Assembly (NCBI GenBank): GCA_943331295.2
Contig: CALQLA020000028.1
Coordinates: 1 to 64,000 of the forward strand
DNA: 64,000 nt
Direction: 5' to 3'
From: Bordetella parapertussis
GTDB lineage: Bacteria; Pseudomonadota; Gammaproteobacteria; Burkholderiales; Casimicrobiaceae
The first letter of the stretch is position 1; each line of letters starts with the position of its first letter. Shown here piece by piece: positions 1 to 8,890 of the stretch. Both the position numbers and the translations under genes were made by a program. The notes beneath the pieces were generated by a model, which had not been told where the DNA came from, did no database searches, and worked only from the letters and a program-made list of their open reading frames with translations.

Positions 1-200
1 GGCCCGGCGGGAAGTCGACGGCCCCCACGCTCGCTGCGCTCGCTGCCCCCCGAGGGGGAGCACGACTTCCCTTGGGACGGCCCGGCGGGAAGTCGACGGC
101 CCCCACGCTCGCGCTGCTCGCTGCCCCCCGAGGGGGAGCACGACTTCCCTTGGGACGGCCCGGCGGGAAGTCGACGGCCCCCACGCTCGTCGTGCTCGCC
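1..200. repeat. 78-bp tandem repeat array, about 2.5 units, open at left edge
   Basis: Units begin at 1, 79 and 157. Each starts ggcccggcgggaagtcgacg and contains the small palindrome ccccccgaggggg. Unit 2 differs from unit 1 by a few bases, and unit 3 breaks off near 200, about 25 bases before the V-ATPase E gene. The array probably continues to the left. It resembles the dispersed GC-rich intergenic repeats of many betaproteobacteria. A long frame runs through it, but it is period-driven and not a gene. Confidence 0.85.
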
Positions 201-225
201 GCCAACAAAGCGGGGGCCGGTGCCC

Positions 226-837
226 ATGACGATCGATCGTGCCGCCGCCGCGCTGCTCGAGCTGGTCGCCGCCGACCGCGATGCGAAGTGCGCCGCGCTC
301 GAAGGCGACGCGGCGGCGCGGGCCGGGACGCTGCTGGCCGCGGCGCACGAGGCGGCGCGCGCGCGGATACGCGCCACGTTCGCCGAGGAGCGCGCGCGGA
401 TGGCGGCGCGCGTGGGCGCGGCGCAGGCGAAGCTCGCGACGATGGAGCGGCTCGCGGAACAGCGGCGCGCCGCGGCGCTGGTCGCGGCGGGGTGGTTGCG
501 GTTGCCGCAGGCGCTGGTCGCGGCGTGGCGCGATCCCTCGATGCGCCAGGACTGGGTGGAACGAATCCGGCGCGAGGGCGAGGCGCGGCTGCCGCGCGGC
601 GCGTGGCGCATCGCGCACGCGGCCGACTGGCCTGCCGCGGAGCGCGAGGCGCTCGCCCCCGCGCTGGCTGAGGCAGGCGTGACGGCCGCGTTCGTCGCCG
701 ATCCGGGCGTGGCGGCGGGCTTTCGGATCAGCGCTGGCGGCAACGTGCTGGACGGCACGCTGGCCGGACTCACCAACGACCGCGAACAGGTCGGTGCGCT
801 GTTGCTCTCGGAACTGGAAGGAAAGGAATCGACGTGA
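226..837 (+). CDS. atpE: V/A-type ATPase subunit E (peripheral stalk)
   Basis: A 203-residue, Ala/Arg/Glu-rich, mostly helical protein with a long charged N-terminal helix followed by a compact alpha/beta C-terminal part, as in V/A-ATPase E subunits that form the peripheral stalk. Identification rests largely on its place directly before clear A, B and D genes. ATG at 226 was chosen; an in-frame GTG lies at 220. No strong ribosome binding site is visible. Its stop overlaps the GTG start of the A gene (GTGA), which suggests translational coupling. Subunits I and K (the membrane part) are not in the window and would have to lie left of the repeat array or elsewhere. Confidence 0.75.
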   Translation: MTIDRAAAALLELVAADRDAKCAALEGDAAARAGTLLAAAHEAARARIRATFAEERARMAARVGAAQAKLATMERLAEQRRAAALVAAGWLRLPQALVAAWRDPSMRQDWVERIRREGEARLPRGAWRIAHAADWPAAEREALAPALAEAGVTAAFVADPGVAAGFRISAGGNVLDGTLAGLTNDREQVGALLLSELEGKEST

Positions 838-2600
838 CCCACGCAACCATACGCTGGATCGGCGGACCCGTGCTGCGCGCGCGCGCCGAGGGCTCGTTCG
901 CGCTGCGCGAGGCGGTTCACGTCGGGCCGCTCGCGCTGCTGGGCGAAGTGGTCCGGATCGACCACGACGAAATCGTCGTGCAGGTGTACGAAGACACCAC
1001 CGGCCTGCGGCCCGGCGTCGAGATCACGGGCACCGGGCTGCCGCTGGCGATCCCCCTCGGGCCGGGGCTCCTCGGCAACATCTTCGACGGGCTGCTGCGG
1101 CCGCTGTCGGGCACCGACAGCGCCTTCATCCGCCCCGGGATGCGCCGGGCCGGAGCGGCGACGTTCGATTTCACGCCGGAGGTGGCGGTCGGCGCCACGC
1201 TCGACGCGGGCGGCATCCTCGGCCGCGCGCAAGGCACCGCCGGACGCGCCCAGGTCGTGCTCGCGCCGCCGCGCATCGGCGGCGTCGTCACGCGCGTGGC
1301 GCCTGCCGGCCGCTATCGCGAGGACGAGGCCGTCTGCACGGTGCGAACCGCCGACGGCGGCGAGAGCGAGGTCGCGATGCGCCACGAATGGCCGGTGCGG
1401 GTGCCGCGCCCGGTCGTCCGGCGCCTGCCGGCGACGGTGCCGCTCGTCACCGGGCAGCGGGTCATCGACTGCCTGTTCCCGATCGCCGCCGGCGGCAAGG
1501 CAGCGGTCCCCGGCGGCTTCGGCACCGGCAAGACGGTGCTGCTGGAGGCGCTGGCCAAGGGTTGCAACGCCGACGTGATCGTCTATCTCGGCTGCGGCGA
1601 GCGCGGCAACGAGCTGGCCGGGGTGCTCGAGGAGTTTCCGCGGCTGACGGACCCGCGCTCCGGCCGGCCGCTGATGGAGCGCACGGTGATCATCGCCAAC
1701 ACGTCGAACATGCCGGTCGCCGCGCGCGAGGCGTCGATCTACTCGGCGATCACCGTCGCCGAGTACTTCCGCGACCAGGGGCTCGCGGTGGCGCTGATGG
1801 CCGACTCGACGAGCCGCTGGGCGGAAGCACTGCGCGAGGTTTCGGGCCGCTTCGGCGAGTTGCCCGGCGAGGGCGGGTACCCCGCGTACCTGTCGTCGCG
1901 GATCGCCGACTTCTACGAGCGCGCGGCGATCGTCGTGCCGCTCGCCGGCGGCACCGGCTCCGTCACCGTGATCGGCGCGATCAGCCCGCCATCGGGCGAC
2001 TTCTCCGAGCCGGTGACCTCGCACACCAAGCGCTACGTGAAGGCGTTCTGGGCGCTGGACGTCAAGCGCGCGCAGGCGCGGTTCTACCCGGCGATCCACC
2101 CGCTGCAGTCGTACGCCGAGGACGTCGAGACGTTCGTGCCGTGGTGGACGGCCGAGGGCAACAGCCAGTGGCTGCCTCTGCGGCGCCGGTTCCTGACGCT
2201 GCTGGACGACGAGGCGCGGCTGGAGCGGATGGCGCGGATCATCGGCAAGGACGCGCTGCCGGTCCGCCAGCAGCTGACGCTGTTCTGCGCGGGGCTCGTC
2301 AACGAGGCGTTCCTGCGCCAGTCGGCGTTCTCGCCGATCGACCACGTCTGCAGCCCGGCGCGGCAGGGCGCGATGATGCGTCTCCTCGGCCACTTCATCG
2401 ACCTCGCCGAAGCTGCGCTGGCGCGCGGCGTGCACCCGGACGCGATCGCGCAGATGGCGTGCATGCGGCCGCTGCAGCGGATGGGCGAGGACATCGGCGA
2501 CGCGGACCTCGGGCCCTTCGCCGCGCTGCAGGCGGAGATCGAGCGCGAGTTCGCGCAACTGACGACGACGAGCGAGGCCGCCGATGCGACTGACGGTTGA
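834..2600 (+). CDS. atpA: V/A-type ATPase catalytic subunit A
   Basis: A 588-residue protein of normal length for subunit A, which hydrolyses or makes ATP in the A3B3 head. The P-loop GGFGTGKT is at residues 227-234, followed by the catalytic-glutamate region GCGERGNE, then MADSTSRWAEALRE and the GEGGYPAYL stretch typical of A subunits. The insert between the N-terminal barrel and the P-loop separates it from F-type beta. The GTG start overlaps the E stop by four bases and follows a GGAAAGGA ribosome binding site. The end overlaps the B gene by 17 bases. E is followed directly by A; no C or F subunit gene lies between them. Confidence 0.95.
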   Translation: MTHATIRWIGGPVLRARAEGSFALREAVHVGPLALLGEVVRIDHDEIVVQVYEDTTGLRPGVEITGTGLPLAIPLGPGLLGNIFDGLLRPLSGTDSAFIRPGMRRAGAATFDFTPEVAVGATLDAGGILGRAQGTAGRAQVVLAPPRIGGVVTRVAPAGRYREDEAVCTVRTADGGESEVAMRHEWPVRVPRPVVRRLPATVPLVTGQRVIDCLFPIAAGGKAAVPGGFGTGKTVLLEALAKGCNADVIVYLGCGERGNELAGVLEEFPRLTDPRSGRPLMERTVIIANTSNMPVAAREASIYSAITVAEYFRDQGLAVALMADSTSRWAEALREVSGRFGELPGEGGYPAYLSSRIADFYERAAIVVPLAGGTGSVTVIGAISPPSGDFSEPVTSHTKRYVKAFWALDVKRAQARFYPAIHPLQSYAEDVETFVPWWTAEGNSQWLPLRRRFLTLLDDEARLERMARIIGKDALPVRQQLTLFCAGLVNEAFLRQSAFSPIDHVCSPARQGAMMRLLGHFIDLAEAALARGVHPDAIAQMACMRPLQRMGEDIGDADLGPFAALQAEIEREFAQLTTTSEAADATDG

Positions 2601-3960
2601 AGGCGCCGCGACGCGGCTCGAAGGACCGCTCTTGTTCCTGCGCCGGACGCTCGACGTCGGCCTGCAGGACGCCGTCGAGGTGACGGGCGCCGACGGGCGC
2701 GCGCGCCTGGGGCGCGTCGCCGCGATCGACGACGACGTGATGACGATCGAGGTGCTGGAATCGACATCGGGCCTGTCGCTCGCCGACACCGTCGTCCGCT
2801 TCTTCGGCGAGCCGCTGTCGTTCCGGCTGTCGCCGGCGATCCTCGGCCGCGTGTTCAACGGCGTCGGGCAGGTGATCGACGGCGGCCCGCCGATCCCGGC
2901 GCGCGCCTCCTACCCGATCGACGGGCTGCCGGTGAACCCGGTCGCCCGCGAAGGCCCGCGCGATTTCATCGAGACCGGCATCACGACGCTTGACCTGATG
3001 AACAGCCTCGTGCGCGGCCAGAAGCTGCCGCTCTTCTCGGGCGGCGGCCTGCCGCACGACCGGCTGGCGGTCGAGATCGCCGGCCACGCCAGGCTGCGCA
3101 ACGCCGCGAGCGGCGACTTCGCGATCGTGTTCGCCGGCATCGGCGTCCCCTACGAGAGCGCCGAGTTCTTCCGCCGCAGCCTGGAGCAGGGCGGGGCGCT
3201 GTCGCGCACCGCGCTGTTCCTCAACCTCGCCTCCGACTCGTCGACGCAGCGCCTGCTCACGCCGCGCTTCGCGCTGACGGCGGCCGAGTACCTCGCGTTC
3301 GTCGAGGGCAAGCACGTGCTGGTGATCCTCACCGACATGACGAACTACGCCGAGGCGCTGCGCGAGGTCTCTTCGTCGAAGGGCGAGATCCCGAGCCGGA
3401 AGGGCTTTCCGGGCTACATGTACTCGGACCTCGCGACGCTGTTCGAGCGCGCCGGCTGCATCCGCGGGTCGAAGGGGACGCTGACGCAGCTGTCGATCCT
3501 GACGATGCCCGCCGACGACATCGGGCACCCGATCCCCGACCTCACCGGCTACATCACGGAAGGGCAGATCGTGCTGTCGCGCGACCTCGACCGTCGCGGC
3601 ATCTATCCCCCGGTCAACGTTCTGCCGTCGCTGTCGCGGCTGATGAAGGACGGCACCGGCGGCAGGTACACGCATCCGGACCATCCGGCGCTCTCCAGCC
3701 AGCTCTATGCGGCCTATGCGCGCGCGGTGGAGGCGCGGGTGCTCGCGAGCGTCGTCGGCGAGGAGGGGCTTGCCGACACCGACCGGCGCTACCTCGCGTT
3801 CGGGAGTGCGTTCGAGTCGACGCTCGTCAACCAGGCGACCGCGCGCACGCTCGAGGAGAGCATGGCCGTCGGCTGGCAGCTGCTGGCCGGCCTGCCGCAC
3901 GCGGAGCTGACGCGGCTGTCGGATGCACAGATCGCGGAACACCTGCCGGCCGCGCCATGA
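2584..3960 (+). CDS. atpB: V/A-type ATPase regulatory subunit B
   Basis: A 458-residue non-catalytic nucleotide-binding subunit of the head. It has the N-terminal beta-barrel, FIETGITTLDLMNSLVRGQK in place of the region before a normal P-loop, the degenerate loop FSGGGLPHDRL, and the B-type signatures FAGIGVPYESAEFF and LTDMTNYAEALREVS. Length and motif order match archaeal/bacterial V-type B subunits. It overlaps the A gene by 17 bases in another frame. The following D gene is 121 bases away, and the gap is nearly filled by a palindromic repeat that may weaken or process the message between B and D. Confidence 0.95.
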   Translation: MRLTVEGAATRLEGPLLFLRRTLDVGLQDAVEVTGADGRARLGRVAAIDDDVMTIEVLESTSGLSLADTVVRFFGEPLSFRLSPAILGRVFNGVGQVIDGGPPIPARASYPIDGLPVNPVAREGPRDFIETGITTLDLMNSLVRGQKLPLFSGGGLPHDRLAVEIAGHARLRNAASGDFAIVFAGIGVPYESAEFFRRSLEQGGALSRTALFLNLASDSSTQRLLTPRFALTAAEYLAFVEGKHVLVILTDMTNYAEALREVSSSKGEIPSRKGFPGYMYSDLATLFERAGCIRGSKGTLTQLSILTMPADDIGHPIPDLTGYITEGQIVLSRDLDRRGIYPPVNVLPSLSRLMKDGTGGRYTHPDHPALSSQLYAAYARAVEARVLASVVGEEGLADTDRRYLAFGSAFESTLVNQATARTLEESMAVGWQLLAGLPHAELTRLSDAQIAEHLPAAP

Positions 3961-3966
3961 GCAGAT

Positions 3967-4056
3967 GTAGCCCGGTGTCGAGCGAACGCGAAATCCGGGT
4001 GGACCGTGCCAGTTTGCGCACTCCCCCGGGTTTCGCTGGCGCTCAACCCAGGCTAC
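3967..4056. repeat. REP-like nested palindrome, copy 1
   Basis: A 90-bp element runs from gtagcccgg to caggctac. The outer arms are imperfect inverted repeats, and an inner pair (cgaaatccggg / cccgggtttcg) nests inside. The same design recurs with near-perfect arms at 37288-37373. It sits between the B and D genes of the ATPase operon and could fold into a long hairpin in the mRNA. Confidence 0.8.
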
Positions 4057-4081
4057 GAAAATTCGCAACCCATCGCAAACC

Positions 4082-4684
4082 ATGACCGACGTCACCCCCA
4101 CCCGCAGCGTCGTCCTCGAGCAGAAGGACGAGCGGCGTGCGATGCACGAGGGCTACACGTTCCTCGACGAGAAGTGCCTGCTCCTGGCGGGCGAGATGCT
4201 GCGCGAGCTGCATCGCTACACGACACTGCAGCGCGAATTCCAGCAGGTGTGGACGACCGCGGTCGCCGCGCTGCGGGCAGCCGTCGCCCGCCACGGGCTC
4301 GAGGGGCTGCAGGTCCATCCGCCGGCAGATCTCGCGGCCGCCGCCGTCCATCGCGCGCCGCGGTCGCTGATGGGGGTCCGGTTGCAGGACGCCCGGTTCG
4401 CGGTGGATGCGGTACCCGCCGCGCCGGCGATCGATCCTTCCCCCGAAGCCGAAGCCTGCCGCCGCGCCTTCGCGGCGCTCCTTGCACCTGCCGTGCCCTT
4501 GGCCGCCGTCGCGGGCAACCTCGAGCGGCTGCAGCTCGAATACCGGCGCGCCGTGCGCCGCGCCCGCGCGTTGCAGGACGTGCTGCTGCCGGAACTCGAC
4601 CGGAGCATCGGCGAGATCGAGACGCGGTTGGAAGAACTGGAGCAGGAGGACGCGATCTGGATGCGCTCCGGCGCGCGAACGTGA
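4082..4684 (+). CDS. atpD: V/A-type ATPase subunit D (central stalk)
   Basis: A 200-residue subunit D, the rotating shaft of the V/A-ATPase. The N-terminus (TPTRSVVLEQKDERRAMHEG) has the long helix and the conserved KxER-like start, and the C-terminus is a second long helix ending QLEYRRAVRRARALQDVLLP with acidic residues after it. The two-helix coiled-coil layout and position after A and B match the family. It follows B after a 121-base gap containing a palindromic repeat. Its stop lies 41 bases from the stop of the convergent hypX gene. No I, K, F or C subunit gene follows. Confidence 0.9.
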   Translation: MTDVTPTRSVVLEQKDERRAMHEGYTFLDEKCLLLAGEMLRELHRYTTLQREFQQVWTTAVAALRAAVARHGLEGLQVHPPADLAAAAVHRAPRSLMGVRLQDARFAVDAVPAAPAIDPSPEAEACRRAFAALLAPAVPLAAVAGNLERLQLEYRRAVRRARALQDVLLPELDRSIGEIETRLEELEQEDAIWMRSGART

Positions 4685-4725
4685 CCGGGGCAGGCGCCGC
4701 CGGGGCTCCGTCGCATCGCCGGGGT

Positions 4726-6429
4726 CTACCCGCCGCGGACCCGGTGCGTGGCGAGGTGCGACGGCGTGCGCGAGCGGGGACGCTTGAACACGAAGTTGTA
4801 GCGGGCGACGTGGTAGCTCGAATCGAAACCGAAAAAATTTTGCTTCATCCGTGCGAGCTCCTCGTCGCGGTAGCGCTCCAGTGGCTTCGCCGCTTCGTCG
4901 TCGGCGCGGGCGGCGCGCTTCGCCGCGAGCTCGGCGCCAAAATCCGGCGCCTCGGCCAGCGTCCGCGCCTTCGCCTCGATCGCCGCGGAAAACCCGGCAA
5001 GAGGCGCGCCGACGATTTCGTCGATCAGTCCCAGCGCCAGCGCTTCGCGTGCACCGAGCGGCAGCCGGTTGTCCGCGACGGCGCGCGCACGCGCCTCATC
5101 CACGCGCCGCGGCAACAGGTACGTCCAGTACTCGGAGCCGTACAGGTTGCCCATCGTCTTGTAGTGCGGGTTGAGGATCACGCCGTCGCGCGCCCACACC
5201 CGGTCGGCGGCCAGCGCGAGGAACGCGCCGCCGGCGCCGGCGCCGCCGCACAGCGCCGCCACCGTCAGCTGGCGGTCGTTGACGATGATCGCCCGGACGA
5301 GGTCGTTCATCGCGTTGATGTTGTCCCACGATTCGGCGGCCGGGTCGGCGGCCGCCTCGATCCGGTTCAGGTCGATCCCGTTCGACCAGAAGTCCGGCCC
5401 GCCCGCCAGCACGAGCACGCGCGTCGGCCGCGCCTGCGCGCGCACGCAGGCCTCGCGCAGCGCGGCGCAGTCGGGCGTTCCCATCGCGCCGTTGTAGAAC
5501 GGGAAATGCAGGATGCCGACCGACCCGCGCTCCTCGTAGCGGATCGGCCGCCACGTCGGGTAGTCGACGGCCGCATCCGGGGCCAGCGGGGACTCGGCGA
5601 CGCCGTCGAGCGCGGCGCCCAGCACGGTTGCGGCCGGCAGCTTCACCGCGGGCTCCGGCCCGGCGCGCTTCAGGTGCGTGATCCAGACCGCGCCGTCGAT
5701 CGTCGCGCGGCAGATCGCGCCGCCGCGCCGCGCGATCACCGCGCCGGCGGCGCCGGAGAGGCGCCCCTCCGGGTGCGCGCCGTGCAGGTGGCAGCGAATG
5801 CCGGCGATCTCGTCGAGGACGCCCGGCATGCCGTCAGCGGCGCGGATGTGGCGCAGCACCTTCGCCGTGCCGTCGGCGTTCCAGTCGATCGCGCGATCGG
5901 CCTGCCGGACCGCGGGCCGCAGCCGGCCGCGGACGTCGGCGCGCGCATAGTCGAGCGGCTCCGGCCGGAAGCCCGGCGTGGCGATGCGCTCCAGCACCTG
6001 GCGGATCGCCTCGACCGCGGCGTCGGTGACCTCGTTGCGGTAGAGGCTCGACTTGGTCGCGTCGCGCATCGGGAAGCCGACGCTGGCCCAGACGTCGCCG
6101 CCGTCCATCTCGCCGTTCGCCTCCAATGCGGTGACGCCCCAGTCGCGCTCCTCCTCCATCAGCGCCCAGTCGAGCGACGAGGGCCCGCGATCGCCGCGGA
6201 TGCCGGGGTGGATGACGATGCAGCGGTGGTTGCGCCAGAGGCTCTCGGGAATCGCGCGCTTCAGGAACGGCGCCACGATCAGGTCCGGGCGGTGCAGCGC
6301 GACGGCCTCGGCCGACACGCTGTCGTTGACGTCGAACTCGATCGCGACGGCGTGGCCGGCGGCGGTCAGCGCGACGTAGAGGCGCTGCGCGAGGCTGTTG
6401 AACGCGTGCGTCAGGAACAGGATGCGCAC
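4726..6429 (-). CDS. hypX: Hydrogenase maturation factor HypX/HoxX (formyl-transferase/enoyl-CoA hydratase fusion)
   Basis: A 567-residue two-domain protein. The N-terminal half (RILFLTHAFNSLAQRLYVAL, then VIHPGIRGDRGPSSLDWAL) is a formyl-THF transferase-like hydrolase domain. The C-terminal half (LVLAGGPDFWSNGIDLNRIE; LCGGAGAGGAFLALAADRVW) is a crotonase fold. In known systems HypX makes the active-site CO from formyl-THF under aerobic conditions. GTG at 6429 was chosen because it follows the hypE stop after one base and gives the family N-terminus. An upstream open frame to 6558 only antisenses hypE. It is the last gene of the hydrogenase operon and faces the ATPase D gene. Its presence fits an oxygen-tolerant enzyme. 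Confidence 0.92.
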   Translation of the reverse strand: MRILFLTHAFNSLAQRLYVALTAAGHAVAIEFDVNDSVSAEAVALHRPDLIVAPFLKRAIPESLWRNHRCIVIHPGIRGDRGPSSLDWALMEEERDWGVTALEANGEMDGGDVWASVGFPMRDATKSSLYRNEVTDAAVEAIRQVLERIATPGFRPEPLDYARADVRGRLRPAVRQADRAIDWNADGTAKVLRHIRAADGMPGVLDEIAGIRCHLHGAHPEGRLSGAAGAVIARRGGAICRATIDGAVWITHLKRAGPEPAVKLPAATVLGAALDGVAESPLAPDAAVDYPTWRPIRYEERGSVGILHFPFYNGAMGTPDCAALREACVRAQARPTRVLVLAGGPDFWSNGIDLNRIEAAADPAAESWDNINAMNDLVRAIIVNDRQLTVAALCGGAGAGGAFLALAADRVWARDGVILNPHYKTMGNLYGSEYWTYLLPRRVDEARARAVADNRLPLGAREALALGLIDEIVGAPLAGFSAAIEAKARTLAEAPDFGAELAAKRAARADDEAAKPLERYRDEELARMKQNFFGFDSSYHVARYNFVFKRPRSRTPSHLATHRVRGG

Positions 6430-6430
6430 G

Positions 6431-7483
6431 TCAGCAGATCCGCGGCAGCTGCTCGCCGGTGAGCCAGTCCACGTTGCGCCGGCCGCCGAACGAGGTCTCC
6501 ATCTGCACGAAGTGGTGCGGGTCGGCGATCGCCTCGCCGATGACCGCCGCGTCGGCACCCAGCGGATGCGCGCGCATCGCGGCCAGCAGCCGGGGCGCGT
6601 CCTCCGTGGCGACGATCGCCACCAGCTTGCCCTCGTTGGCGACGTAGAGCGGGTCGAGTCCCAGGAACTCGCAGGCGGCGTTGACCTCGCCGCGGATCGG
6701 CAGGTCGCGCTCGCGGATCACCATGCCGCAGCCCGACTGCCCGGCAATCTCGTTCAGCGTGGTGGCGAGGCCGCCGCGCGTCGGGTCGCGCAGGCAGCGG
6801 ATTCCCCCGGGGGCAGTCGCGAGCATCGTCGCGACCAGCCCGTGCAGCGCGGCCGTGTCCGACTCGATCGTCGTCTCGAACGTGAGGTTCTCGCGCACCG
6901 ACATGATCGCCACGCCGTGGTCGCCCAGGTGGCCGCTGACGATGATGACGTCGCCGGGGCGGGCGCGGTCGCCGCCGAGTTCCACGCCGTCGGGAACGGT
7001 GCCGACACCGGTGGTCGTGATGAACACGCCGTCGCCCTTGCCGCGCTCGACGACCTTGGTGTCGCCGGTGACGACCGGGACGCCCGCCTCGCGCGCGGCG
7101 GCGGCCATCGACTCGACGATCCGCTTCAGGTCCGCGAGCGGAAAGCCCTCCTCGAGGATGAACGTGGCGGCGAGCCACAGCGGGGTTGCCCCCATCATCG
7201 CGACGTCGTTGATCGTGCCGTGCACCGACAGGCAGCCGATGTCGCCGCCGGGAAAGAACAGCGGCGACACGACGTGGCTGTCGGTGGCGATCACCATCCT
7301 GCCCGCGGCCGCGGGCAGCCGCGCGCCGTCGTTGCCCTGGCGCAGCCATGCGTTGTCGAACGCGGCGAGGAACAGCTCGTCGATCAGCTGCGCCATCGCG
7401 CGCCCGCCGCCGCCATGCGACATGTCGACGTGGCCGTGCCGGAAATCGACCGGCCGCACGTAGCCTGCGCGCACCTTGCTCAT
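6431..7483 (-). CDS. hypE: Hydrogenase maturation protein HypE (thiocarboxamide dehydratase)
   Basis: A 350-residue PurM-like ATPase that converts the carbamoyl group received from HypF into the cyanide ligand of the NiFe site. It begins MSKVRAGYVRPVDFRHGHVD, has the glycine-rich HGGGGRAMAQLI region and GDTKVVERGKGDG, and ends in the diagnostic PRIC tail whose terminal cysteine carries the thiocarboxamide. The start ATG overlaps the hypD stop (ATGA), so the pair is probably translated together. It is followed after one base by hypX. Confidence 0.97.
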   Translation of the reverse strand: MSKVRAGYVRPVDFRHGHVDMSHGGGGRAMAQLIDELFLAAFDNAWLRQGNDGARLPAAAGRMVIATDSHVVSPLFFPGGDIGCLSVHGTINDVAMMGATPLWLAATFILEEGFPLADLKRIVESMAAAAREAGVPVVTGDTKVVERGKGDGVFITTTGVGTVPDGVELGGDRARPGDVIIVSGHLGDHGVAIMSVRENLTFETTIESDTAALHGLVATMLATAPGGIRCLRDPTRGGLATTLNEIAGQSGCGMVIRERDLPIRGEVNAACEFLGLDPLYVANEGKLVAIVATEDAPRLLAAMRAHPLGADAAVIGEAIADPHHFVQMETSFGGRRNVDWLTGEQLPRIC

Positions 7484-8658
7484 CGCGCGGCCTCCGCGAC
7501 GCCGGCAGGTGCCTCCGCGCGCGCCGCCACGACGGGGACGTCCTTGAACCGGCCGTACGTGTAGTGCGCCGCGCAGGCGCCCTCGGACGACACCATGCAC
7601 GAGCCGATCGGATTCTCCGGCGTGCAGACGGTGCCGAACACCTTGCAGTCGGCCGGTTTCTTCACGCCGCGCAGGATCGCGCCGCATTCGCAGGCCCTGT
7701 TGTCGGGGACGGCGCGGTACGGGATGTCGTAGCGCGCCTCGGCGTCGAACGCGCGATAGCGCTCCCGGATCTGCAGCGCGCTGTACGGCACTTCGCCGAG
7801 ACCCCGCCACTCGAACGAGCGCCGCAGCGCGAACACCTCGGCCACGAGCGCCTTCGCCTTGCCGTTGCCGTCGCGCGTCACTGCCCGCGTGAACTCGTTC
7901 TCGACCTCGGCACGGCCTTCGTTCAGCTGCCGCACCAGCATCAGGATCGCCTGCATCACGTCGAGCGGCTCGAAGCCGGCGATCACGACGGGGCGCGCGT
8001 ACTCCTCGGCGAAGTACTCGTAGGGCTGGCTGCCGATGACGGTCGACACGTGCGCGGGACCGATGAACCCGTCGAGCGGCACCGTGCCCAGCTCGCGCAC
8101 TTCCGGCGACTCGAGGATGTTGGCGATCGCCGCCGGCGTCAGCACGTGGTTGCAGAACACGCTGAAGTTGGCGAGCCCTTCGCCTTCCGCCGTGCGGATC
8201 GCGACCGCGGTGGGCGGCGTGGTGGTCTCGAAGCCGATCGCGAAGAACACGACGTCGCGGCCCGGATTGTCGCGCGCGATCCGCAGCGCGTCGGCGCACG
8301 AGTACACCATCCGGATGTCGGCGCCCTGCGCCTTCGCCTTCAGCAGCGACAGCCCCTTCGAGGCCGGCACGCGCATCGTGTCGGCGTACGTGCACAGGAT
8401 GAGCCCCGGACGGTGTGCCAGCTCGATCGCGCTGTCGATGCGACCGATCGGCAGCACGCAGACCGGGCAGCCCGGCCCGTGCACCATCCGCACGTTGGGA
8501 GGCAGCAGGTCCTTCAGGCCGTAGCGCGAGATCGCGTGCGTGTGCCCGCCGCAGAACTCCATCAGGCTGTAGGTCCGGTCGGGCCGCGCTTCGCGCGCGA
8601 TCGTCCGGGCGAGGCCGCGCGCCAACTCGCCGTCGCGGAATTCGTCGATGTACTTCAT
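7480..8658 (-). CDS. hypD: Hydrogenase maturation protein HypD (Fe-S scaffold for Fe(CN)2CO)
   Basis: A 392-residue protein starting MKYIDEFRDGELARGLAR. Conserved cysteine motifs are all present: CGGHTHAISRYGL near residue 40, GPGCPVC near 70, and the C-terminal [4Fe-4S] ligands CECG, CKVFGTVC and SCMVSSEGAC. HypD with HypC assembles the Fe(CN)2CO unit. The ATG at 8658 overlaps the hypC stop by four bases, and the stop overlaps hypE, so C-D-E are tightly coupled. A longer open frame upstream is an antisense-type extension and was rejected. Confidence 0.97.
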   Translation of the reverse strand: MKYIDEFRDGELARGLARTIAREARPDRTYSLMEFCGGHTHAISRYGLKDLLPPNVRMVHGPGCPVCVLPIGRIDSAIELAHRPGLILCTYADTMRVPASKGLSLLKAKAQGADIRMVYSCADALRIARDNPGRDVVFFAIGFETTTPPTAVAIRTAEGEGLANFSVFCNHVLTPAAIANILESPEVRELGTVPLDGFIGPAHVSTVIGSQPYEYFAEEYARPVVIAGFEPLDVMQAILMLVRQLNEGRAEVENEFTRAVTRDGNGKAKALVAEVFALRRSFEWRGLGEVPYSALQIRERYRAFDAEARYDIPYRAVPDNRACECGAILRGVKKPADCKVFGTVCTPENPIGSCMVSSEGACAAHYTYGRFKDVPVVAARAEAPAGVAEAAR

Positions 8659-8888
8659 TGCATCTCCGCGAGGCTGATGCCGGACGCGGCGAACAGCGCG
8701 AGCGTGCGCGCCGCCTCTTCCGGGTCGAGCTTCGTCAGCGCATAGCCGACGTGCATGATCACGTAGTCGCCGGCCGCGACGCCTTCGACCAGCGCCAGCG
8801 AGATTTCCTTCTGCACGCCGCCGACGTCGACCAGCGCGGAATCCGGCGCGACGAGGGAAACGACACGGGCGGGAATTGCGAGACACAT
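8655..8888 (-). CDS. hypC: Hydrogenase assembly chaperone HypC
   Basis: A 77-residue small chaperone beginning MCLAIPARVVSL; Cys2 is the functional residue that carries the iron fragment with HypD and binds the large-subunit precursor. The rest (DVGGVQKEISLALVEG, DYVIMHVGYALTKLDPEEA) matches the OB-fold HypC family over its full length. It starts two bases after the hypF stop and overlaps hypD by four bases. A second, diverged family member (HoxL) is encoded at 16048-16353 for the membrane-bound enzyme. Confidence 0.97.
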   Translation of the reverse strand: MCLAIPARVVSLVAPDSALVDVGGVQKEISLALVEGVAAGDYVIMHVGYALTKLDPEEAARTLALFAASGISLAEMQ

Positions 8889-8890
8889 CG

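Noticed and set aside
72..671. 199-codon frame beginning in the 78-bp repeats
   Set aside because: It is produced by the repeat period and the alternative frame of atpE; no protein features.
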